Translations under genes and position numbers: made by a program
Shown: positions 35,944 through 45,649 of the stretch, in pieces
Numbering within the stretch: the stretch's first letter is position 1
How the letters are laid out: each line of letters opens with the position of its first letter
Notes under the pieces: generated by a model
Told to the model about the DNA's origin: nothing
Database searches by the model: none
The model's input: the letters and a program-made list of their open reading frames with translations, nothing else
Assembly (NCBI GenBank): GCA_029257185.1
Contig: JARICT010000032.1
Location: 1-64,000, forward strand
Direction: 5' to 3'
DNA length: 64,000 nt
DNA from: Quadrisphaera sp.
GTDB taxonomy: Bacteria; Actinomycetota; Actinomycetes; Actinomycetales; Quadrisphaeraceae

Positions 35944-37434
35944 GTGGCAACGGTTCCGATGTCCGGGACGCACGACGGAGCAGGTTCCTGGGCCGGGGTG
36001 CGTCCCGATCCGGGCGCGGTGGACACGCTGCTGGCGGGTGCCCGGGTGGCCCCGTACTGGCTGGACCGGGCGGAGCGTCCCGCGGCCCTGCCCCCGCTGA
36101 TCACCGAGGAGCGCGCCGACCTGGTGGTCGTGGGCGGAGGGTTCACGGGGCTGTGGGCGGCGCTGAGCGCGGTGGAGCGCGACCCCGGGCGCAGCGTGGT
36201 CCTCATCGAGGGTGACCGGATCGCCGAGCACGCGTCGGGGCGCAACGGCGGGTTCATGTCCTCCTCGCTGACGCACGGGCTCGCGCACGGGCTGGACCGC
36301 TTCCCCGACGAGCTGCCCGCCCTGCTGCGGCTCGGCGCTCAGACGCTCGACACCATCGAGGACGCCATCACCCGTCACGGCATCGACTGCGGGTTCGAGC
36401 GCACCGGGGAGCTCACGGTCGCCGTCGCGCCGTGGCAGGCGGAGGAGCTCACCGAGCTCCACGCGACCGCGACCGAGCTCGGGGAGACCACGCGGCTGCT
36501 GGACGGCGAGCAGATGCGCGCCGAGGTCGCCTCGCCCACCTACCTGGGCGGGCTCGAGGACCCGGGGTGCGCCCTGGTCGACCCGGCGCGCCTGGCGTGG
36601 GGCCTGACCGACGCCTGCCGGCGCCTGGGGGTGAGGTTCTTCGAGAACACGCGCGTCGAGGCGCTCGAGCGCGAGGGCACCGAGGTGGTGGTGCGCACGA
36701 CGGCGTCGCTGGGCACCGGGTCCGTGCGGGCTCAGAGGGTGCTGCTGGCGACGGCGGCGATCCCCGGGCTGCTGCCGGCGATGCGCTCGCGCGTGGTGCC
36801 GGTCTGGGACTACTCGGTGATGACCGAGCCGCTGCCCGCCGACGTCCGGGCGTCCCTGGGCTGGTCGGGGCGCCAGGGGATCGGTGACGCCGGCAACCGC
36901 TTCCACTACTACCGGCTGACCCACGACGACCGGCTGCTGTTCGGCGGCTACGACGCCATCTACCCCTTCGGTGGCGGTCAGCGGTCGGGGCCGCGCGACA
37001 CGCGCGACCGGGCGCGGCACGAGCCGACGACGCAGATGCTGGGGGAGCACCTGCTGGCGACCTTCCCCCAGCTGGAGGGGGTGCGGGCGAGCCACACGTG
37101 GGGCGGGGCGGTGGACACCTGCAGCCGCTTCAACCCGTTCTGGGGGACGTCGATGCGCGGTCAGGTCGGCTACGTGCTGGGCTTCACCGGCCTGGGCGTC
37201 GGCGCGTCGAACTTCGGGGCGCGCACCGCGCTGGACCTCGTCGACGGGATCGACTCCGAGGCGACGCGGCTGGAGATGGTGCGCAAGCGCCCGCTGCCCT
37301 TCCCTCCCGAGCCGCTGCGATGGGTGGGCATCCAGATCACCCGCCACCAGCTGGCGCGGGCGGACGCGAACGGGGGTCGCCGCAGCCTGTGGCTCAAGGC
37401 GCTCGACGCCGCGGGGCTGGGGTTCGACTCGTGA
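35944..37434 (+). CDS. FAD-dependent amine oxidoreductase (DAO family), second copy
   Basis: The 496-residue protein has the FAD Rossmann motif DLVVVGGGFTGLWAALSAV near residue 60 and SGRNGGFMSSSLTHG. It is of the same general type as the oxidoreductase at 23189-24562 but clearly diverged. The C-terminus has LGFTGLGVGASNFGARTALDL. It should oxidise an amine with release of an aldehyde. GTG start with GAGGAGG upstream. Its stop overlaps the amidohydrolase start, so it heads a six-gene operon with the second importer. Confidence 0.86.
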   Translation: MATVPMSGTHDGAGSWAGVRPDPGAVDTLLAGARVAPYWLDRAERPAALPPLITEERADLVVVGGGFTGLWAALSAVERDPGRSVVLIEGDRIAEHASGRNGGFMSSSLTHGLAHGLDRFPDELPALLRLGAQTLDTIEDAITRHGIDCGFERTGELTVAVAPWQAEELTELHATATELGETTRLLDGEQMRAEVASPTYLGGLEDPGCALVDPARLAWGLTDACRRLGVRFFENTRVEALEREGTEVVVRTTASLGTGSVRAQRVLLATAAIPGLLPAMRSRVVPVWDYSVMTEPLPADVRASLGWSGRQGIGDAGNRFHYYRLTHDDRLLFGGYDAIYPFGGGQRSGPRDTRDRARHEPTTQMLGEHLLATFPQLEGVRASHTWGGAVDTCSRFNPFWGTSMRGQVGYVLGFTGLGVGASNFGARTALDLVDGIDSEATRLEMVRKRPLPFPPEPLRWVGIQITRHQLARADANGGRRSLWLKALDAAGLGFDS

Positions 37435-39173
37435 GCCCCGCTCGGCCCGGCGGCGCGTCGAGCACGACCGCGCGGACCGACGTCGAGGCCGAGCAGCGCG
37501 GTGACCTGCTCGTCGGCGGCGGGCGGCTCCTCGTGGGCGACCACGCCGTCGACGGCGACGTGCTGGTGCGCGGTGGGAGCATCGTCGCGGTCGGTCCGCG
37601 GGCGCGCGAGCAGGCGAGCAGCGCGACGCCGTGGCTCGACGCGGCCGGCGGCCTCGTGTGCCCCGGGTTCGGCGACTCCCACGTGCACCCCCACCACGCC
37701 GGTCTGCAGCTCCTGGGCTGTGATCTCGGTGGTCCCGCGGACGCCTCCCGCTACCTCAGGGTCATCGCGGACCACGCAGCCGACCATCCCGGCGACGGGT
37801 GGGTCACGGGGGGCGGCTGGTCGATGGAGGCCTTCCCGGGTGGCCTGCCGACGGCTGCGGCCCTCGACGAGGTCCTGCCCGACCGGCCGGTCTTCCTGCC
37901 CAACAGCGACGGCCACGGAGCCTGGGTGAACAGCGCCGCGCTGCGGATCGCGGGCGTCACCGGGGACACCCCCGACCCCCGGGACGGACGCATCGAGCGT
38001 GACGCCTCCGGCGAGCCGACCGGCACGCTGCACGAGGGCGCCGTCGGGCTGGTCGCCGCACACGTCCCGCTGCCGACCGACGAGGAGATGGACGCCGCCC
38101 TGCTCGCCGCGCAGGCTCAGATGCTCGCCTGGGGCGTGACGCACTGGCAGGACGCCATCGTGGGCGCCACGGCCGCTGTCGCCGACCCGCTGCCGTCCTA
38201 CCTGAGGCTGGTGGAGAAGGGGTTGCTGCGCACCACCGTCGTCGGCGCGCTGTGGTGGGACCGAGGGCGCGGGACCGAGCAGGTGCCCGAGCTGGCGGAG
38301 CGCCGCGAGCGCGCTCGGGCTGGAGGGTCGCGACGGTTCCGGGCCGACACCGTGAAGATCATGCAGGACGGCGTCGTGGAGAACTTCACCGCCGCGATGC
38401 TCGAGCCGTACCTCGACTCCTGCGGCTGCGCAGGGGCCGGCGACGGCCTCTCCTTCCTCGAGCCTGCGGAGCTCGACGCGGCGGTGATGGCCCTGCACGC
38501 CGATGGAGTGCAGGTCCACGCCCACGCCCTGGGGGACCGGGCGGTGCGCGAGACCCTCGACGCGATCGAGGCCGCCCAGCAGGCACACCCCGGGCGCGAC
38601 CTGCGCCACCACCTCGCGCACCTGCAGGTCGTCCACCCCGACGACGTACCGCGGTTCGCCCGGCTGGGGGTCACCGCCAACATCCAGCCGCTGTGGGCCG
38701 CGCACGAGCCGCAGATGGACGAGCTGACCATCCCGTTCCTCGGGCAGCGGCGGGCCGGGTGGCAGTACCCCTTCGCCGACCTCGCCGCGGCCGGCGCCGC
38801 GCTGGCCTCGGGCAGCGACTGGCCCGTCACGACCGCCGACGTGCTGGAGTGCCTGCACGTCGCCGTCAACCGGCGCACGAGCGCCGACGAGGAGCGGTTC
38901 CTGCCCCACCAGCGGCTGTCGCTGGACCAGGCGCTCACCGCGGTCACGGCAGGCGTGGCCTACGTCAACCACGACGAGGCCCGGACCGGCAGCCTCACCA
39001 CCGGCATGGACGGAGACCTCACCGTGCTCGACCGCGACCTGTTCGACCACCCGCTCGAGGAGATCAGCGACGCCCGCGTCACGGCCACCGTGGTGGCGGG
39101 GCAGGTGCTGCACGAGGCCTCCAGCGCGCCCGCTCCCGCAGGAGCCGGCCGCCCGCTCGGGAGCGTGCGATGA
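37431..39173 (+). CDS. Amidohydrolase (YtcJ-like, amidohydrolase_3 family)
   Basis: The 580-residue protein has the metal-dependent amidohydrolase pattern: HVHPHHAG near residue 85, Lys in [10 protein letters not shown], His in [18 protein letters not shown], His in HHLAHLQ and the catalytic Asp in SGSDWPV. YtcJ-like enzymes cut amide or carbamate bonds; substrates are largely unassigned. Coupled translation on both sides (GTGA and ATGA) ties it to amine oxidation and uptake, so an acylated amine or amide is a reasonable but unproven substrate. Confidence 0.86.
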   Translation: MSPARPGGASSTTARTDVEAEQRGDLLVGGGRLLVGDHAVDGDVLVRGGSIVAVGPRAREQASSATPWLDAAGGLVCPGFGDSHVHPHHAGLQLLGCDLGGPADASRYLRVIADHAADHPGDGWVTGGGWSMEAFPGGLPTAAALDEVLPDRPVFLPNSDGHGAWVNSAALRIAGVTGDTPDPRDGRIERDASGEPTGTLHEGAVGLVAAHVPLPTDEEMDAALLAAQAQMLAWGVTHWQDAIVGATAAVADPLPSYLRLVEKGLLRTTVVGALWWDRGRGTEQVPELAERRERARAGGSRRFRADTVKIMQDGVVENFTAAMLEPYLDSCGCAGAGDGLSFLEPAELDAAVMALHADGVQVHAHALGDRAVRETLDAIEAAQQAHPGRDLRHHLAHLQVVHPDDVPRFARLGVTANIQPLWAAHEPQMDELTIPFLGQRRAGWQYPFADLAAAGAALASGSDWPVTTADVLECLHVAVNRRTSADEERFLPHQRLSLDQALTAVTAGVAYVNHDEARTGSLTTGMDGDLTVLDRDLFDHPLEEISDARVTATVVAGQVLHEASSAPAPAGAGRPLGSVR

Positions 39174-40453
39174 GCACCGCGGTGCGGGGCGGGCAGCAGG
39201 CGCCGTCGGGACGCGAGGCCCGCGAGGCTCGGGAGGGGGCCGAGACCGTCGAGCGTGCCGTGGGCGCCGTCGACCTCCACGGCATCACCAAGCGCTACGG
39301 GAGCGCGACCGCGGTCGACGACCTCGACCTGTTCATCCCGGCGGGCAAGTTCATCTCCCTCCTCGGTCCCAGCGGGTGCGGGAAGACCACGACGCTGCGG
39401 ATGATCGCCGGCTTCGAGCAGGCCGACGCGGGGACCATCGAGATCTCCGGCGATCCCGTCGACCACCTGCCCCCGCACAAGCGCCCGGTGAACACCGTCT
39501 TCCAGGCGTACGCGCTCTTCCCCCACATGGACGTGGCGGAGAACGTCTCCTACGGGCTGCGCCAGGCCAAGGTGCCGCGCGCGGAGATCGGGCCGCGGGT
39601 GAGCGACGCCCTCGACATGGTGCAGATGGCCGACTTCGCCCACCGCAAGCCCGGGCAGCTCTCCGGAGGCCAGCAGCAGCGCGTCGCCCTCGCGAGGGCG
39701 CTGGTCAACCGACCCTCGGTCCTCCTGCTGGACGAGCCGATGTCCGCGCTCGACCGCAAGCTCCGCGAGGAGATGCAGATCGAGCTCAAGCTCCTGCAGA
39801 ACCGCCTGGGGATCACCTTCGTCTTCGTCACCCACGACCAGGAGGAGGCGCTGACGATGAGCGACCGCATCGCTGTCCTCAACGAGGGTCGCCTGGAGCA
39901 GATCGGCACCCCCGACGAGGTCTACGACCACCCGAGCAGTGCTTTCGTCGCCGGCTTCATCGGCCGGCAGAACGCGTTCACCGGTCTGGTGGAGGCCGCC
40001 AGCGGGAGCGAGGTGGGCGTGCGGGTGCCCCACGGTCTCGTGCTCGCGCGGGCCACGGTGCCCGCGTCCGCGAAGGCGGGCGACCGTGTCGTGGCCTCGG
40101 TGAGGCCCGAGCGGGTGCGGCTGTGCGCCGCCGGCGACGACCCGTCCGGCGGCGAGGGGGCCGCCGAGAACGGCGTCACGGGCTCCGTCGCCGGGGTGTC
40201 CCACCTCGGGCACGCCCTCCAGCTCGTGGTGCGCACCGACGACGGGGCAGAGCTCCTCGTGCGGGTCGACCGCTCGGCCGGTGCCCCCACGGAGCTCGGC
40301 GCGCCCGTGCTCTGCCGCTGGGACGCCGACGACACGCACGCGTTCGTCGTCGTCGGCACCGCGGACGGGTCCACCAGCACCGACGGCTCCACCAGCACGG
40401 ACAGCCCTGCCGGCACCGATGCCGGCGCCACCCCCTCCAGGAGGACGCCATGA
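39170..40453 (+). CDS. Polyamine ABC transporter ATP-binding protein (PotA-like 2)
   Basis: The 427-residue ATPase has Walker [15 protein letters not shown], signature [15 protein letters not shown], Walker [14 protein letters not shown] and switch His [11 protein letters not shown], then a TOBE domain. A Ser/Thr-rich tail (repeated [14 protein letters not shown]-like) ends the protein. It overlaps its neighbours by four bases at each end. It serves the second importer. Confidence 0.95.
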   Translation: MSTAVRGGQQAPSGREAREAREGAETVERAVGAVDLHGITKRYGSATAVDDLDLFIPAGKFISLLGPSGCGKTTTLRMIAGFEQADAGTIEISGDPVDHLPPHKRPVNTVFQAYALFPHMDVAENVSYGLRQAKVPRAEIGPRVSDALDMVQMADFAHRKPGQLSGGQQQRVALARALVNRPSVLLLDEPMSALDRKLREEMQIELKLLQNRLGITFVFVTHDQEEALTMSDRIAVLNEGRLEQIGTPDEVYDHPSSAFVAGFIGRQNAFTGLVEAASGSEVGVRVPHGLVLARATVPASAKAGDRVVASVRPERVRLCAAGDDPSGGEGAAENGVTGSVAGVSHLGHALQLVVRTDDGAELLVRVDRSAGAPTELGAPVLCRWDADDTHAFVVVGTADGSTSTDGSTSTDSPAGTDAGATPSRRTP

Positions 40454-41643
40454 CCGCTGACCGCCGCCCCACCGACCGCGAGCGCGAGCCGCTGCGCGTG
40501 CTCCTGCCGAACGCCACCGCAGCGCACCTCAGCCGCCGCTCCTTCCTCTCGGCCGCCGGGCTCGTGGGCGGCGTCGCGGGCCTCGGCGCGCTGGCCGGCT
40601 GCGGCGGTGACTCCAAGACCTCCGGGGGCTCCACCGACGGGGAGATCGAGGACGCGCTGAGCATCTACACCTGGGGTGACTACGACGACCCGCAGGTGTT
40701 CAAGGACTTCACGAGCGAGGAGGGGCCGAGGATCACCCTCGACGGCTTCGGCTCGAACGAGGAGATGATCGCCAAGCTCGTCGCGGCGCAGGGCACCTCC
40801 GGGTACGACATCGTGGTCCCGTCGAGCTACTACGTGAAGCAGATGGTCGACAACGACCTGCTCATGGAGCTCGACCACGACCTCCTGCCCAACCTCGAGA
40901 ACGTGCAGAGCGAGTTCGCGGACCAGGAGTTCGACCCCGGCAACACCTACACCGTCGTGAAGTGCTGGGGCACCACGGGCTACGCCTACGACAGCCAGGC
41001 CATCACCCGTCCGCTGGCCACCTGGGACGACTTCTTCGACGCCGTGCAGAACGAGGCCTCCGGCTCGGTCTCGATGTCGGAGGACCCCGGAGAGGTCGTC
41101 TTCGCCTACTTCAACGCCAACGGCATCGACCAGAACACCACGGACCCGGCGGACTACGACGCCGCCCAGGAGTTCCTCGTGGACACGATCGCCCCGCACC
41201 TCCAGGCGTTCGACTCCTACCCGGGCAGCTCGGTGATCCCCACCAACGGCCGCAAGCTGGTCCAGGTGTGGAACGGGGACTCGCGGATCGGCAAGCTGGA
41301 CAACCCGGAGCCGGACCGCTGGCAGTGGGTGCTGCCCGCTCCGACGAACCTGTGGCAGGACAACTGGGCGATCGCGGCCGGCGCCCCGCACCCCGTGGCC
41401 GCGCACGCCTTCATCAACCACGTGCTGCAGCCGGAGGTCTCGCTCGCCGAGCTCCAGTACATCGGGTACAACACCGCCGTCGAGGGGGTCGAGGAGGCGG
41501 CAGCGGACGCCGGGGTGGAGTACCCCGAGATCATCTTCTTCACCTCTGACCAGCTGTCCACCATGTCCGAGGGCGAGCTGACCGACCTCACGCCCCGCCA
41601 GACGAAGATCGTCAACGCGATGCGGGCCAAGGCGGGCACGTGA
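40450..41643 (+). CDS. Polyamine ABC transporter substrate-binding lipoprotein (PotD-like 3)
   Basis: The 397-residue protein has the twin-arginine lipoprotein signal [18 protein letters not shown] ... ALAGCG and the PotD-like body [18 protein letters not shown] and [16 protein letters not shown]. It is closely similar over its full length to the protein at 34545-35750, including the C-terminal [20 protein letters not shown] region. It lies between the ATPase and permease genes of the same importer, so it is the resident binding protein. Confidence 0.92.
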   Translation: MTADRRPTDREREPLRVLLPNATAAHLSRRSFLSAAGLVGGVAGLGALAGCGGDSKTSGGSTDGEIEDALSIYTWGDYDDPQVFKDFTSEEGPRITLDGFGSNEEMIAKLVAAQGTSGYDIVVPSSYYVKQMVDNDLLMELDHDLLPNLENVQSEFADQEFDPGNTYTVVKCWGTTGYAYDSQAITRPLATWDDFFDAVQNEASGSVSMSEDPGEVVFAYFNANGIDQNTTDPADYDAAQEFLVDTIAPHLQAFDSYPGSSVIPTNGRKLVQVWNGDSRIGKLDNPEPDRWQWVLPAPTNLWQDNWAIAAGAPHPVAAHAFINHVLQPEVSLAELQYIGYNTAVEGVEEAAADAGVEYPEIIFFTSDQLSTMSEGELTDLTPRQTKIVNAMRAKAGT

Positions 41644-42545
41644 GGCGCCGGCGCGTCGGCGAAGGGGTCCTCGCCGTCCCCGCGGCGTTCTGGCTGGTCG
41701 CGTTCTTCGTCGCCCCGGTGGCGCTGGTGGTCTGGTACTCCTTCGGCTACAAGCCCGGGCTGTTCGGCACCCACGCCAACGACGTCCTGTCCTTCGGGCG
41801 CTACGGCGAGGCGCTCAACGCCACCTTCGCCGCCACCTACGCCCAGACCCTCCAGATCGCCGTCATCGGGACGCTCGCCGCCCTGGTCATCGCGTTCCCC
41901 ATGGCGTACTGGATGGCCATCAAGGTCCCGCCCCGGTGGCGCGGTCTGCTCATCGGCCTGGTGCTCGTGCCGTACTGGGCCAACTTCCTCGTCCGCACCC
42001 TCGGCTGGCAGATCATCCTCACCCCCGACAACCTGCTCTCGAGGATGCTGGAGGGCGTCGGCATCATCGACGGGCCGCTCGCCATGATGTACACGCGTGC
42101 GGCGGTACAGCTCGGTGTGGTCTACAACTACCTCCCGCTGATGATCCTGCCGCTGTACGTCGCGCTCGACCGGCTCGACCCCGCCCTGCTCGAGGCCGCC
42201 CGCGACCTCGGCGCCAGCGCCTGGAGAGCGCTGTGGACCGTGACGCTGCCGATCGCCGCGCCAGGCATCGGCGCGGGGACGCTGCTCGTCTTCGTGCCGC
42301 TGATGGGTGACTACATCACCCCGGCGGTGCTCGGCGGAGCCCGCGGCTCGATGGTCGGGCAGCTGGTCGCCAGCCAGTTCCAGTCCGCGCAGAACTGGGC
42401 GCTCGGCTCGGCGATGGCCGTCCTCCTCGTCCTGACCATCCTCGTCACCGTCGGAGCGGCGCTGCTGTCGATCCTCGCCGTGCGGTCGGTGGTGCGGGCG
42501 AACCGCGCGGTCCGGCTCCCGGAGACGGCGGGGGCGGCGGCATGA
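41640..42545 (+). CDS. Polyamine ABC transporter permease (PotB-like 2)
   Basis: The 301-residue protein has six membrane segments and the EAA-type loop LLEAARDLGASAWRALWTVT near residue 185. The LVPYWANFLVRTLGW segment is typical of PotB. GTG start within the potD stop. Confidence 0.94.
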   Translation: MRRRRVGEGVLAVPAAFWLVAFFVAPVALVVWYSFGYKPGLFGTHANDVLSFGRYGEALNATFAATYAQTLQIAVIGTLAALVIAFPMAYWMAIKVPPRWRGLLIGLVLVPYWANFLVRTLGWQIILTPDNLLSRMLEGVGIIDGPLAMMYTRAAVQLGVVYNYLPLMILPLYVALDRLDPALLEAARDLGASAWRALWTVTLPIAAPGIGAGTLLVFVPLMGDYITPAVLGGARGSMVGQLVASQFQSAQNWALGSAMAVLLVLTILVTVGAALLSILAVRSVVRANRAVRLPETAGAAA

Positions 42546-43396
42546 GCGCCCCGGTGCGCCGGCGCTCGCGGGTCGACGCGGCGCTCGCGGTCTGGGGGGT
42601 GCTCGGCTTCCTGTTCCTCTTCCTGCCGGTGCTCGTGATCATCGCGTACTCGTTCAACACCGGTCGCTCGATGATGGTCTGGCAGGGGTTCGGCCTCGAC
42701 GCCTACCGGGTAGCGCTGAGCAACCCCGCCATGACCGGCCCGGTGCGCGTCTCGCTCATCGCCGGGGTGGGCACCGCGCTCGTCGCGAGCGTGCTGGGCA
42801 CGGCTGCAGGCCTGGCGCTGGCGCGGCGCGGCGGTCGCTGGGCACCGGCGTTCACGCTGCTGCTGGCGCTCGTCATGGTCACGCCCGAGATCGTGGACGC
42901 CGTCTCGCTGCTGCCGTGGTTCGTGGCGCTCGGCAGCGACCTCGGCCTGCGGGTCTTCGACGTCGGTCAGGTGCGCCTGATCATCGCGCACTCGCTCTTC
43001 GCGACCGCGGTGGTGACGTTCATCGTGCGGGCCCGGATGGCGGGGGTGGACGCCTCGATGGAGGAGGCCGCCGCCGACCTCTACGCCCCACCGATGCGAC
43101 GCTTCTGGGGCGTGACGTTCCCGGTGGTGCGGCCCGCGGTGATCTCGGGGAGCCTGCTCGCATTCACCCTCAGCCTGGACAACACCGTGATCTCGTCGTT
43201 CGTCTCGGTCTCGGGATCCTCACCGTGGCCGGTGTACGTCTTCAGCTCGGTGCGTGCGGGCCTGCGGCCGTCGATCGCGGCGATGTCCACGCTGATGCTC
43301 CTGCTCACGCTGGTCGCCCTCGTGGCGGTCGCCCTGGTGCTCCGGCGCTCCGGTGACGGGTCGTCGAAGATCGCGGAGACGTTGACCGGAGGCTGA
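42542..43396 (+). CDS. Polyamine ABC transporter permease (PotC-like 2)
   Basis: The 284-residue protein has six membrane segments, the EAA-type loop EEAAADLYAPPMRRFWGVTF and SLDNTVISSF, in place of the FDDFIIT of PotC1. It is the last gene of the operon that starts with the DAO oxidoreductase at 35944. Confidence 0.94.
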   Translation: MSAPVRRRSRVDAALAVWGVLGFLFLFLPVLVIIAYSFNTGRSMMVWQGFGLDAYRVALSNPAMTGPVRVSLIAGVGTALVASVLGTAAGLALARRGGRWAPAFTLLLALVMVTPEIVDAVSLLPWFVALGSDLGLRVFDVGQVRLIIAHSLFATAVVTFIVRARMAGVDASMEEAAADLYAPPMRRFWGVTFPVVRPAVISGSLLAFTLSLDNTVISSFVSVSGSSPWPVYVFSSVRAGLRPSIAAMSTLMLLLTLVALVAVALVLRRSGDGSSKIAETLTGG

Positions 43397-43447
43397 CGGT
43401 CGACCAGAGCACGAGGGACTTGCGCGCCCGCGGTGGTCGAGGTGAGC

Positions 43448-44512
43448 ATGGAGCATGGACAGCAGGAGCAGGTCATAAAGGCCGTGCAGTACCGCGAGGT
43501 GGGCTCGGACCCCGTCGTCGTCGACGTCCCGGAGCCGGAGGCGGGAGCGGGCCAGGTGGTGCTCGACGTGCTGGCCGCCGGGCTCTGCCACTCCGACATC
43601 GCCGTGATGGGCTGGCCGGCCGAACAGGTGCCGTTCGCCCTCCCGTTGACGCTCGGGCACGAGGGCGTGGGACGGGTGGCCCAGCTCGGTGACGGTGTGG
43701 AGGGCGTCGCCGTCGGTGACGTCGTGGCCGTGTACGGGCCGTGGGGCTGCGGACGCTGCCGGACGTGCGCGCAGGGCCAGGAGCAGATCTGCGAGCGCGC
43801 CGCGGCGGAGGGCATCCGCCCTCCCGGGCTCGGGCGGGACGGGGCCCTCGCCGAGCGCCTCCTCGTCGACGACGCCCGCCACCTCGTGCCGCTCGACGGC
43901 CTCGACCCCGTCGAGGCGGCGCCGCTCACGGACGCCGGCCTCACCCCGTACCACGCGGTCAAGACCGCTCTGCCGAGGTTGACGCCCGGGAGCACCGCCG
44001 TGGTCATCGGCGTCGGGGGCCTGGGGCACGTGGCCGTCCAGATCCTCAAGGCCCTCACCTCCGCACGGGTCGTGGCGCTCGACGTCGACGAGGACTCCCT
44101 CGACCTCGCCAGGACGGTCGGCGCCGACGAGGTCCTCCGCTCGGACGAGAAGGCCGCCGCGAAGATCCGCGAGATGACCGACGGGCGCGGCGCCCAGGGG
44201 GTGTTCGACTTCGTCGGCGCCCCGCCCACGGTCCAGCTCGCGCACGACGCGGCCGGTACCGGCGCCGACGTCGCCGTCGTCGGCATCGGCGGCGGGGCCC
44301 TGCCCGTCGAGTTCGGCCGGATCGCCTACGACGCGGCGGTGCGGGCGCCCTACTGGGGTTCGCGCTCCGAGCTCGTCGAGGTGCTCGACCTCGCCCGGGC
44401 CGGGGCGATCAGCCTGCACGTCGAGCGGTACGGCATCGACGAGGCGCCGGCGGCCTACGCGCGGCTCCACGAGGGGAAGGTCCGGGGCCGCGCGGTCGTC
44501 GTCCCCGGGTAG
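43448..44512 (+). CDS. Zinc-dependent alcohol dehydrogenase
   Basis: The 354-residue medium-chain dehydrogenase has the catalytic zinc Cys in GLCHSDIAVM, His in GHEGVGRV, the structural zinc Cys cluster GCGRCRTCAQGQEQIC, and the NAD-binding VIGVGGLGHVAVQIL. It may oxidise an alcohol or reduce an aldehyde; substrate unknown. ATG 43448 has GAGG about six bases upstream; a GTG at 43433 would add five residues. Its stop codon directly abuts the stop of the convergent oxidoreductase gene with no bases between. Confidence 0.9.
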   Translation: MEHGQQEQVIKAVQYREVGSDPVVVDVPEPEAGAGQVVLDVLAAGLCHSDIAVMGWPAEQVPFALPLTLGHEGVGRVAQLGDGVEGVAVGDVVAVYGPWGCGRCRTCAQGQEQICERAAAEGIRPPGLGRDGALAERLLVDDARHLVPLDGLDPVEAAPLTDAGLTPYHAVKTALPRLTPGSTAVVIGVGGLGHVAVQILKALTSARVVALDVDEDSLDLARTVGADEVLRSDEKAAAKIREMTDGRGAQGVFDFVGAPPTVQLAHDAAGTGADVAVVGIGGGALPVEFGRIAYDAAVRAPYWGSRSELVEVLDLARAGAISLHVERYGIDEAPAAYARLHEGKVRGRAVVVPG

Positions 44513-44941
44513 TCACCCGTCGTCGTCCTTGAGGGACCGGCTCGACATCCAGCGGTCGACGGCCACCCGCAGGACGACGCGGCCGGGATCGTGCGCGGGG
44601 GTGCGCTCGTAGCGCTGGGCGTACCGGCGCAGCGCCTCGGCGACCTCGGCGGGGTCGTCGCTGATGACGGCGGTCCCCTCGACGGTGATCCACACCGCCC
44701 GCTCGAACGAGCAGATCGCGACGCGTGCGACCCCTCCGGGTGCCTCGAGGACGTTGCGGGCCTTGCGCGAGGTCCGCTGCATCGTCACCCGGGCGAGCGG
44801 CCCGTCGTCGTCGGTGCCGGTGGGGTCCCAGGTGAACCCCACCGGCACCACGGGGGCGGTGCCGTCGGGGCGGGGGGTGGTGAGCGTCGCCAGGCGCCGC
44901 TCGGTGACGAACTGCAGCGCGGCAGCAGGCAGGGGTCTCAT
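44513..44941 (-). CDS. PPOX-class flavin/F420-dependent oxidoreductase family protein
   Basis: The 142-residue split-barrel protein has the family pattern ATLTTPRPDGTAPVVPVGFTW and TVEGTAVISDDPAEVAEALRRYAQRY. Actinobacterial members bind F420 or flavin and reduce diverse small molecules, or bind haem products. Which cofactor is used cannot be told. It lies convergent to the dehydrogenase gene. Confidence 0.82.
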   Translation of the reverse strand: MRPLPAAALQFVTERRLATLTTPRPDGTAPVVPVGFTWDPTGTDDDGPLARVTMQRTSRKARNVLEAPGGVARVAICSFERAVWITVEGTAVISDDPAEVAEALRRYAQRYERTPAHDPGRVVLRVAVDRWMSSRSLKDDDG

Positions 44942-44996
44942 CCCCCTACCTCTAGCACGGGGGACGACGCGCGGGACGAGGGCGACCTCCTCGCGC

Positions 44997-45488
44997 TCAG
45001 CGCACCCGGGGCCGGCGCCCCCTGCCGCCGCGGCGTGGGCGCAGGGCGGCGAGGGCACGCTCCCCGCTCGACAGGTCGCTGAGGAAGCCGAAGACCGCGC
45101 CGAGGACGAGCGAGGGGACCAGCAGCCGCCAGTCACCGTCGATCGCGAAGTAGGTGTAGATCCCCACGAAGATGCCGGGGATGGAGGAGAACCATCGCAG
45201 GCTCCCCACGAGGACCACCAGCGTGACCCCCACCCACACGGCGACGGCGGACCCGAGCAGCCCGCCGAGGGCGGCGCCGGAGCCGCTGATCGCCGCTCCG
45301 AAGAGCACGCCGACCAGGTTGGTCGCCCAGGTGAGCCCCAGGGCCCCGACACCGTGCTTGCCGGTCGCGAAGTAGGCGGTGAACCCGGCGAACCCCGCCC
45401 AGACCGACAGGCCGACCAGGGGGGCCAGCCCCGCCCACAGCGCGCTGACGAAGCCGATGACGATCGCGGTGAAGAGCACGAGGGGCAT
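44997..45488 (-). CDS. DUF1097-like membrane protein
   Basis: The 163-residue protein is mostly hydrophobic with five or six membrane segments and the pattern WAGFAGFTAYFATGKHGVGALGLTW and SIPGIFVGIYTYFA, which resemble DUF1097 (YcdZ-like) proteins. Function unknown. The ATG at 45488 has AGGAG upstream on the minus strand. It ends with a basic Arg-rich tail. Confidence 0.75.
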   Translation of the reverse strand: MPLVLFTAIVIGFVSALWAGLAPLVGLSVWAGFAGFTAYFATGKHGVGALGLTWATNLVGVLFGAAISGSGAALGGLLGSAVAVWVGVTLVVLVGSLRWFSSIPGIFVGIYTYFAIDGDWRLLVPSLVLGAVFGFLSDLSSGERALAALRPRRGGRGRRPRVR

Positions 45489-45579
45489 GAGCGGCACTCC
45501 TGGGTCTCGAGGCGGGAACCGGGCGAGCATCCCACCCGGGCCGCGCCACCGTCACAGGACCGGACGCGCCGGGCTTGCG

Positions 45580-45596
45580 CTTGACGCGGCGTCAAG
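45580..45596. promoter_or_regulatory. Candidate MerR-type operator upstream of the TipA-like gene
   Basis: CTTGACGC-G-GCGTCAAG is a perfect palindrome. It sits in a 19-base spacer between TTGCGC (45575-45580) and GAGCGT (45600-45605), which fits the long-spacer promoters that MerR proteins control. Confidence 0.55.
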
Positions 45597-45610
45597 GGGG
45601 AGCGTGTGAT

Positions 45611-45635
45611 CCACGCCGGAACGGTTCCGGCGTGG
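45611..45635. promoter_or_regulatory. Perfect 25-base palindrome between the operator and start of the TipA-like gene
   Basis: CCACGCCGGAAC-G-GTTCCGGCGTGG has 12-base arms. It ends at the first base of the ribosome site GGAGG, so in RNA it could form a stem next to that site; in DNA it could be a second regulator site. Confidence 0.7.
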
Positions 45636-45649
45636 AGGGGGCGGCAGCG

